Origin: Nitrospirota bacterium
GTDB taxonomy: Bacteria > Nitrospirota > Thermodesulfovibrionia > UBA6902
DNA: 12,140 nt
Direction of reading: 5' to 3'
Assembly: GCA_024277515.1 (NCBI GenBank)
Contig: JAJRVB010000022.1
Location: 1-12,140, forward strand
The notes under the pieces are model-generated. The model ran no database searches, was not told the DNA's origin, and worked only from the letters and a program-made list of their open reading frames with translations. This document shows, one piece after another, positions 6,801 to 12,140 of this stretch. Every line of letters begins with the position of its first letter. Position 1 is the first letter of the stretch. The position numbers and the translations under genes are program-made.

Positions 6801-7289
6801 ATGAAAGCCATATATGTTATCAGTATGCTGCTGTTCTGTTACGGTGCGGCTGACGCGTTTGATGACCCGGCTTTCATTCGGGATGGAGCGCAGAGAGGGA
6901 ATGTATATCAATATGATGATATTTTGATGAATAAATCGGGAAACGCTCAACTCCACCTAAGCACAGGGGGGGATTACTATAAACTTGCCGGCACAATCGT
7001 GGACAGAGAAGGTACTCCATTGAAGGATTATTATGTGATTGCATTCTCGGAAAGTCGCATTAGGGCAATCCCGGATTATATATCAGCCTGGACAGACAGC
7101 GATGGACGCTATGCGCTTTACCTCCCGGCAGGAAGGTACTATATCAGCTCTGCAGCTGAATTTCCCCCGGCACTGAAAAACAAGATGTTCAACGAGCTGA
7201 TAATAGACGCTGATCCCCCGGATTTTAATATCAGAGTGAGCAGAAAAGTCCGGGCGCCTGAAAATACCGGTTCAATAAATTTAAAATAA
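6801..7289 (+). CDS. Exported protein with carboxypeptidase-regulatory-like beta-sandwich domain
   Basis: With the ATG at 6801 this is a 162-residue protein with a signal peptide MKAIYVISMLLFCYGAADA and a mature domain of about 140 residues. The core YKLAGTIVDREGTPLKDYYVIAF, then WTDSDGRYALYLPAGRYYI, is the classic CarboxypepD_reg-like (transthyretin-fold) pattern: a G-x-V-x-D-x-x-G-x-P strand pair, then T-D-x-D-G-x-Y and L-P-x-G-x-Y. Such domains bind or stabilise and have no peptidase activity. The gene begins four bases after the beta-helix stop and is surely co-transcribed. An alternative in-frame ATG at 6756 has a strong GGGGAGGA upstream and would add 15 basic residues, overlapping the beta-helix gene by 41 bases; that purine-rich run also encodes the acidic tail of the beta-helix protein, so I prefer 6801. 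It probably works with the beta-helix protein. Confidence 0.78.
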   Translation: MKAIYVISMLLFCYGAADAFDDPAFIRDGAQRGNVYQYDDILMNKSGNAQLHLSTGGDYYKLAGTIVDREGTPLKDYYVIAFSESRIRAIPDYISAWTDSDGRYALYLPAGRYYISSAAEFPPALKNKMFNELIIDADPPDFNIRVSRKVRAPENTGSINLK

Positions 7290-7290
7290 C

Positions 7291-7311
7291 TTTGATTATT
7301 CAGTAATCAAA
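7291..7311. promoter_or_regulatory. Perfect palindrome with 8-bp arms
   Basis: TTTGATTA (7291-7298) and TAATCAAA (7304-7311) are perfect inverted arms around TTCAG, starting one base after the upstream stop codon. No T-run follows, which counts against an intrinsic terminator. Its distance of about 165 bases from the predicted cytochrome start of transcription is typical for enhancer sites of sigma54 activators. It could equally be a transcript-stabilising 3' hairpin. Confidence 0.45.
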
Positions 7312-7432
7312 ATTCCCGCGCTATATTACTCAAGCCGTAAGGTAATTTCCCCCATATAACCCATAAAAATCCTTAAGTTTTCAGGACATCCTGCCGATAA
7401 ATATATTATAAATCAGCATAGTGTAAAGCTAA

Positions 7433-7462
7433 TTGACACATGGCATAATAATTGCAAATAAT
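7433..7462 (+). promoter_or_regulatory. Overlapping sigma70-like and sigma54-like promoter for the cytochrome
   Basis: A sigma70 reading gives a perfect TTGACA (7433-7438), an 18-base spacer and AATAAT (7457-7462). A sigma54 reading gives TGGCAT-N5-TTGCA (7441-7456), with the required GG and GC exactly ten bases apart. Both predict transcription starting near 7467-7470, leaving a leader of only 10-13 bases before the cytochrome ATG. The sigma70 match is the better of the two by sequence. Confidence 0.55.
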
Positions 7463-7479
7463 CATTACGATAGACAGCT

Positions 7480-10400
7480 ATGATTAATGGAGATAATATA
7501 ACAAAAATATTCTTAACCTTTGCAATTCTGTGTGTATCAATACTCATCGGCATATCAGGTGCAGCTGCCCTGGATTATCCCCATTTCGAGGGAAACAATA
7601 TAGGATGTGATTCCTGTCACTTTATATATGGAACTGAATCTAATCTTTTACCGCCATGGACCGACCATGTCCCTGCAAACATCGATGACACTCAATATAA
7701 TACACTCTGCTGGAGCTGTCATAATGACATTGAAGCATCCTATGTCAGGACTCATTCCAGTATTCAGACGGACAATGGGTATGGAGACTGGACAATGGAC
7801 TGCAAAACATGTCATGACCCTCACTATCAGAAACAGTTCAGGACATATGGAGGCGAAAGCTATCTCTTTTCCGGCACTTCAACAGGCATATCTTTGACAT
7901 CATTGACCATGGCAGGGGCCGGCTGGATTACAAATGCATACCAGGGCCTTGTCATCATTCCCAATGTGTCACAAAAGGGCGATGTCTACAAAATTGTGAG
8001 CAACACCGGCGACACGTTGAACATTGACGGTCCGGTGAATCTGACAAACGCAGGTGCGGGGAACACGTTTGCAATCGTATACGGAAAACTAATCAAGGGC
8101 AGTATTCAGACTATAAACAGCGGCAGCAGGCAGGTGAAATTTTTCAGGGAGAGCGGTGCCGGCTCATTCGCGGACGGAGACGGAGCGTACAATGGAATAT
8201 GCGAGGCCTGTCATACACAGACAACGTATCACAGGAATGATGCAGGCGGAGACCACAATCATCAGTCAGGAGCAAAGTGTACAACATGCCATGAGCATGT
8301 CAACGGGTTCAAGGCGTCCTGTAATGGATGTCATGGTGAGCCTCCTGTAGACGGCGGCACTCTCGTATCAAGCCCCGGGGTAACCGGATCAGCAACTGCA
8401 GGGGGCCATGATCTTCATGTGAACACAAAAGGTTTTACATGTTCTGTGTGTCACTATAACAGCTCCGGCTCGGGTGTAACACACAATAACGCGCTTACTG
8501 TAACCATGGGATATTATCTGTTCAGCGGTGCCCGGCAGGGGGGCTCGTATGACGGTCAGTCGGGTGTATCATATAACACAACCGCCACATCCCCTGCTAC
8601 GACAGTGACAAATACGGGAACGAAAACATGCTCAGGTGTTTATTGCCACAGCTCGGGACAATCGACAAGCGACAAAGATGATCCTGTCCCTTCATATGCG
8701 TCACCCGTTTGGGACGACTCATCGAGCGCGGCATGCGGAACATGTCACAAAGTGACAGAGGCATCCGGACTGAACAGCGGAAGTCATGCAGCGCACCTTG
8801 GCACTTCAGGTGTCAACGGTTGTGCGGACTGTCATCCCGGTGCAGCAAACGATGCTTCTGATTACAGTTCATCGAACCATATAAACGGCTCCATTGACGC
8901 GGCAAACAGTTATACGGCAGGGGGTCCCCCCGGTAATGGCTATGGAACATGCTCAACGGCTTCATGCCATGAAGACGGGACCGGCGCCACGGTTGTTACA
9001 CCGGAATGGGGGACCATATCCGGGGCCTGTACCGTTTGCCATAACTCATCTCCGTCAACGGGGAGTCATTCGGCCCATCTTGATGAGAGCGGAATAGCAT
9101 GCAATGACTGTCATGACAACGCTGTAGAGGGCACAACTGCTCCGGCACAGCACCTTGACGGCAATGTGGATGTGTTCGATACCACATCCGGTGACCTCGG
9201 TTACCCGGAAAACAAGACAAAAGTTTCCGCATATTCCAGTTGCTCAACGGCAAGCTGCCATGACGACGGCACCGGTTCATATGTTACAACCCCGGCATGG
9301 GGTACAAGTTCTACGGCCTGCGATATCTGCCATAATGCTGCGCCGTCAACGGGGAGTCATACAAAGCATCTGAGCGCGACCCGATATAATACGGCGGCCT
9401 GTGGAGACTGTCATGACAGCGCTGTACAGAGCACCACAAAACCGGACCAGCATCTTGACGGTAATGTTGACGTATATGACATATCTTCCGGTGACCTTGG
9501 CTACCCTGAGAACAAGACCAAAGGCTCAGCCTATTCTTCATGTTCCACCGCATATTGTCACAGTACCGGACAGTCTGCAACGGACGGAAGTTCCTCGACT
9601 CCAGCCTATGCATCACCGGTATGGGGCAATGCAGCAAGCGCAGCATGCGGCACCTGTCATAAAGTTACAGAGGCGTCCGGACTTACGTCAGGCAGTCATG
9701 CGGAACATCTCGGGACTACAGGCGTAAACGGCTGTGCCGACTGCCATGCTGGCGCGGCAAATGATGCCTCGGCATATGATTCAACAAACCACGTTGACGG
9801 ACAGATCAATGTATCCAATACATATTCAGCGGCAGGTCCTCCCGGTAACGGATATGGTATCTGTTCAGCGGCATCGTGTCACAGTAATGGTCTGGGTGTC
9901 TATAAGGTAACACCTGTATGGGGGGATTCTTCTGCCGGTTGTAATGCCTGTCACAATGCCCTGCCTGCATCCGGTTCACACACCAGGCATGTTAATACAT
10001 CAGCGACTGCGTACGGGTCTGTTGCGGTTAATTCAACATCCGGCAATTATGATTTCGGGTGCGGCAACTGCCATCCTGTCAGCACATCAAAACATCGTAA
10101 CGGGACACTGGACATAACATTAAACAGTTCTCACGGCGGCACGCTTAAGTCGATGAATAATGTGTCTGATGATACTTCAGGCTATGTACAGTCGGCAGGC
10201 ACATCGGTTACCTGTTCGGCTGCATACTGTCATTCAGATAAAAACGGTGCTTTTTCAATAACCCCGGAGTGGTACGGCGGTTTGTTTTCAGGAGATGTCT
10301 GCTCAAGCTGCCACGGCAATTCACCCGCTACCGGCTCTCACGGTTCACACGCAGTCGGGATTCATTATGACGGCATTTCCAGTGGCACGAGCGGACTTCT

Positions 10401-10863
10401 CCCAGCAACGGGGGCCTCTGGAGCAGGACATGGCGACGCGGCCACATCAACGACTATCAGCTGCAATATATGTCATAACAATACCATTGTAATATCCCGT
10501 AATGATAACAATACTGTTTGCAATACCTGTCATAACGCTGAAGGCAATGCAATTGGAAGTTCCGATCTGATCAGGACATATCACATTAATGGAACTGCCG
10601 ACATTGCATTTGCAGGTGTTACGGTCAGGTCAAGGGCACAGATCAGAAATGATATAACAACAGTAACAGAGCTGAATACCTACTGGCAGAGAAACAACGG
10701 TTACAAGTTAGGCGCAGCATCTCACGACAGCTCAAATGCGACACTGGGCAGCACCGCGAGCTTCAGCAGTGGCACCTGCTCAACCGTAGCCTGCCATAAT
10801 GGAAACCCGGTTGTGTGGGGCAGCTCCATAAGCTGCAACGACTGTCACACAGCATTGCCTTAA
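7480..10863 (+). CDS. Secreted 28-haem c-type cytochrome (CxxCH / CxxxxCH type)
   Basis: This 1127-residue protein starts with a signal peptide (hydrophobic residues about 9-29, AAA before the cleavage site). I count 28 covalent haem motifs between residues 43 and 1123: 21 CxxCH, and 7 CxxxxCH at 384, 491, 588, 688, 795, 912 and 1100. The CxxxxCH form belongs to the GSu_C4xC__C2xCH-type family seen in Geobacter-like bacteria. Many further histidines recur in fixed places (GSHxxHL after the second motif, HxDG/HxNG after the third) and are good candidates for distal ligands, giving bis-His haems. Residues 113-240 hold no haem and are beta-rich. There is no lipobox, transmembrane tail or LPxTG, so it is periplasmic or extracellular. 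The expected role is long-range electron transfer to or from external acceptors. The ATG at 7480 lacks a clear Shine-Dalgarno sequence but is the only start giving the full signal peptide. The next gene follows by 13 bases. Confidence 0.93.
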   Translation: MINGDNITKIFLTFAILCVSILIGISGAAALDYPHFEGNNIGCDSCHFIYGTESNLLPPWTDHVPANIDDTQYNTLCWSCHNDIEASYVRTHSSIQTDNGYGDWTMDCKTCHDPHYQKQFRTYGGESYLFSGTSTGISLTSLTMAGAGWITNAYQGLVIIPNVSQKGDVYKIVSNTGDTLNIDGPVNLTNAGAGNTFAIVYGKLIKGSIQTINSGSRQVKFFRESGAGSFADGDGAYNGICEACHTQTTYHRNDAGGDHNHQSGAKCTTCHEHVNGFKASCNGCHGEPPVDGGTLVSSPGVTGSATAGGHDLHVNTKGFTCSVCHYNSSGSGVTHNNALTVTMGYYLFSGARQGGSYDGQSGVSYNTTATSPATTVTNTGTKTCSGVYCHSSGQSTSDKDDPVPSYASPVWDDSSSAACGTCHKVTEASGLNSGSHAAHLGTSGVNGCADCHPGAANDASDYSSSNHINGSIDAANSYTAGGPPGNGYGTCSTASCHEDGTGATVVTPEWGTISGACTVCHNSSPSTGSHSAHLDESGIACNDCHDNAVEGTTAPAQHLDGNVDVFDTTSGDLGYPENKTKVSAYSSCSTASCHDDGTGSYVTTPAWGTSSTACDICHNAAPSTGSHTKHLSATRYNTAACGDCHDSAVQSTTKPDQHLDGNVDVYDISSGDLGYPENKTKGSAYSSCSTAYCHSTGQSATDGSSSTPAYASPVWGNAASAACGTCHKVTEASGLTSGSHAEHLGTTGVNGCADCHAGAANDASAYDSTNHVDGQINVSNTYSAAGPPGNGYGICSAASCHSNGLGVYKVTPVWGDSSAGCNACHNALPASGSHTRHVNTSATAYGSVAVNSTSGNYDFGCGNCHPVSTSKHRNGTLDITLNSSHGGTLKSMNNVSDDTSGYVQSAGTSVTCSAAYCHSDKNGAFSITPEWYGGLFSGDVCSSCHGNSPATGSHGSHAVGIHYDGISSGTSGLLPATGASGAGHGDAATSTTISCNICHNNTIVISRNDNNTVCNTCHNAEGNAIGSSDLIRTYHINGTADIAFAGVTVRSRAQIRNDITTVTELNTYWQRNNGYKLGAASHDSSNATLGSTASFSSGTCSTVACHNGNPVVWGSSISCNDCHTALP
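8629..8949 (+). repeat. Long-type triheme unit, copy 1 (pairs with 9541-9861)
   Basis: This 321-base unit and the one at 9541-9861 have identical length and align without gaps. Both encode CGTCHKVTEASGL, GVNGCADCH, GAANDAS and GPPGNGYG. The DNA differs at many third codon positions, which points to an old duplication held by selection. The two shorter units between them lack the KVTEASGL segment, so the order is long-short-short-long followed by a third, shorter-type unit. Confidence 0.8.
9541..9861 (+). repeat. Long-type triheme unit, copy 2
   Basis: This is the partner of the 8629-8949 unit with the same 107-codon length. It begins CSTAYCHSTGQS where copy 1 has CSGVYCHSSGQS, so the likeness includes the tail of the CxxxxCH motif. 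The spacer ahead of SPVWG differs (DGSSSTPAYA against KDDPVPSYA), showing that this linker is free to vary while the haem-packing parts are kept. Confidence 0.8.
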
Positions 10864-10876
10864 CGGATATTGAGTA

Positions 10877-12140
10877 ATGAATATAATGAGATCAGACAAG
10901 ATAAGGGCTGATAAGAAAACATATATCATGTCCAATGAACCTGAGGTGGATTTGAGAGAACATAATACAAAAAACAGCTGTAAAAAAAGAGTGAGAACCG
11001 TTCTCATGATATTCTTTGTTCTGGGTATAGTTATCAATGGTTATGGGATTATTCAGAACGCATATGCATTCAGTGCAGGAGATGTCATATATATTAATGG
11101 CGCCTCTTCAGACTATGGTCCAGGCAGCGGACAGGATTTTACTCTTACGGTAACTCTTACGGATTTCGGAGGGAGCGGTGTTTCCGGGAAAGCCGGCGAT
11201 GGTGAAAATGACGGCATTTATATCGACAAAATCAGAGACAAGAACGGCTCTGACGCGGCAACAACATTTCCTGTAAAGGACGGGACCGTATGGACGGATA
11301 ACGGGGACGGGACATATGAAATAACAGGCAGCATTACGGGTTCAGGCTCTAACTCGCCATATATGATAGAACTTCGCTTCAAGGACCCTGCGAACGCTGA
11401 CTATCAGCTGAGAGGTGGTTCTGTTACGGTAACAGCAGGGGGGTCGGCATCCGGCAGTGTGCCCGCGCTTTTCGATTCAGCCCCTGATTATACGTATTAT
11501 CCGTCCGGATCGAATACTGTAGTTGCGACATTACGTCTCAAGTACCAGAACGGCTCTGGTCATGCCGGAGCAACATATGATTCCGGACAAAACATGGCAG
11601 ACTCAATGACAGTGAGAAAAATCGAAGATGAAAATGGAAATAATATTGGTGGATTTAATCAGGGCGGCTTCTCCGACAATGGTGACGGTACATATGATAT
11701 TACTATAGACTATTCCGGAGCCGTTAATAACAGGATATACCTTGTCAGATTTGAGTATATGTATGATGCAGCAGGCAATACGGAATTAGACACAACATTT
11801 GCATTTGAAGTGAACGACACTGAGGCGCCTGAGGGACCGGCAGGAACCCCTCCTTCAAACCCTGGATGTTCAGAATGTGCGGGCCCCTCGGATATTACAG
11901 CACCGACTCCAGGACCTGAGAACAGGACAACCATGAACGGATCGAATGCACTGCCGGGCAATCAGACAATTTCCGTTTCAGCACCATATACAAATGATGA
12001 TAATGCAGACAACGGTGTAACGATCGGCTACCGGACTTCAGGCAGTGTCACATTCACCGCTTTCTGTAACTTGTCGTCAAACCACCGGGCAAGCCCGTAT
12101 ACCTGCAATATAACAGGCCTGACAAATGGACAGGCGTATG
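10877..12140 (+). CDS. Exported Ig/filamin-like and FN3-like repeat protein, 3' end outside window
   Basis: A long frame runs open from ATG 10877 to the window edge, at least 421 codons. A basic N-terminal region of about 40 residues precedes the hydrophobic VLMIFFVLGIVINGYGII (43-59) and a likely cleavage after NAYA (64). Two similar beta-sandwich modules follow, each with the signature DNGDGTYEIT (141) or DNGDGTYDIT (267), as in filamin/Ig-like repeats. After a Pro-rich linker containing CSEC (331-334, no histidine, so not a haem site) comes an FN3-like segment ending YTCNITGLTNGQAY. Starts at 10886, 10928 or GTG 10991 are also possible; the last would give an ordinary short signal peptide, and none has a strong ribosome site. 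It lies 13 bases after the cytochrome, so co-expression is likely. It may be a surface scaffold, or the N-terminal part of another large cytochrome, as FN3-like modules occur in some of these. Confidence 0.8.
   Translation, partial: MNIMRSDKIRADKKTYIMSNEPEVDLREHNTKNSCKKRVRTVLMIFFVLGIVINGYGIIQNAYAFSAGDVIYINGASSDYGPGSGQDFTLTVTLTDFGGSGVSGKAGDGENDGIYIDKIRDKNGSDAATTFPVKDGTVWTDNGDGTYEITGSITGSGSNSPYMIELRFKDPANADYQLRGGSVTVTAGGSASGSVPALFDSAPDYTYYPSGSNTVVATLRLKYQNGSGHAGATYDSGQNMADSMTVRKIEDENGNNIGGFNQGGFSDNGDGTYDITIDYSGAVNNRIYLVRFEYMYDAAGNTELDTTFAFEVNDTEAPEGPAGTPPSNPGCSECAGPSDITAPTPGPENRTTMNGSNALPGNQTISVSAPYTNDDNADNGVTIGYRTSGSVTFTAFCNLSSNHRASPYTCNITGLTNGQAY

Larger units (their letters stand above)
8629..10776 (+). 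repeat. Tandem haem repeats, mostly three haems per unit
   Basis: From the first CxxxxCH onward the cytochrome is built of units, each opening with CxxxxCH and followed by CxxCH motifs. Unit starts are residues 384, 491, 588, 688, 795 and 912, so lengths are 107, 97, 100, 107, 117 and 188 residues. The first five carry three haems; the sixth carries four. A final short unit with two haems begins at residue 1100. Within units the order is CxxxxCH, TPxWG or SPVWG, CxxCH, GSHxxHL, CxxCH, then HxDG or HxNG. Confidence 0.85.

Noticed and set aside
7480..10863. CRISPR-like or satellite array suggested by repeated words in the cytochrome gene
   Set aside because: The repeats are coding, keep frame, and vary at third codon positions; they are protein modules rather than a DNA array.
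11867..11878. CSEC in the last protein as a haem site
   Set aside because: The pair is followed by alanine, not histidine, so it is not a c-type haem motif; it may be a disulfide or metal site.

Overview
This looks like a chromosomal segment from a Gram-negative, anaerobic, metal- or mineral-respiring bacterium. The strongest clue is a 1127-residue secreted cytochrome mixing 21 CxxCH with 7 CxxxxCH haem motifs, a style known mainly from Geobacter-like Desulfobacterota and from some Nitrospirota. Lipoprotein signal peptides, a BamD-like TPR lipoprotein and a YqaA-type membrane protein fit a diderm envelope. Genus-level assignment is not possible from the sequence alone. I see no mobile element, CRISPR array, tRNA or rRNA.

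Layout. (1) Positions 1-667: the C-terminal end of a C4-type zinc-ribbon protein overlaps by one base (TGATG) a ribonuclease HI family gene. (2) 668-1021: no convincing gene. It holds two doubtful mini-ORFs, then a hairpin and an intrinsic-terminator-like hairpin just ahead of the next gene. (3) 1022-1609: a YqaA/DedA-like membrane protein. (4) 1707-2861, minus strand: a lipoprotein with seven near-identical 47-residue repeats, very probably a seven-bladed beta-propeller, started by TTG. (5) 3019-7289, plus strand: four closely spaced exported proteins, namely a TPR lipoprotein, a small secreted helical/TPR-like protein, an 855-residue parallel beta-helix protein and a short carboxypeptidase-regulatory-like domain protein. 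(6) 7290-7479: a promoter region with a perfect palindrome and overlapping sigma70-like and sigma54-like elements. (7) 7480-10863: the 28-haem cytochrome. (8) 10877 to the window end: an open-ended exported protein of Ig/filamin-like and FN3-like beta-sandwich repeats, still open at the edge.

How the parts may work together (inference). From 3019 onward everything is exported and on one strand, and most of the proteins are repeat scaffolds. A reasonable reading is a cell-surface electron-transfer assembly: the cytochrome carries electrons through a long haem array, while the beta-helix, beta-sandwich and TPR proteins anchor or assemble it. The propeller lipoprotein is next door but divergently transcribed, so its membership is less certain. 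No porin, inner-membrane quinol oxidase or haem lyase is visible, so a complete conduit is not shown.
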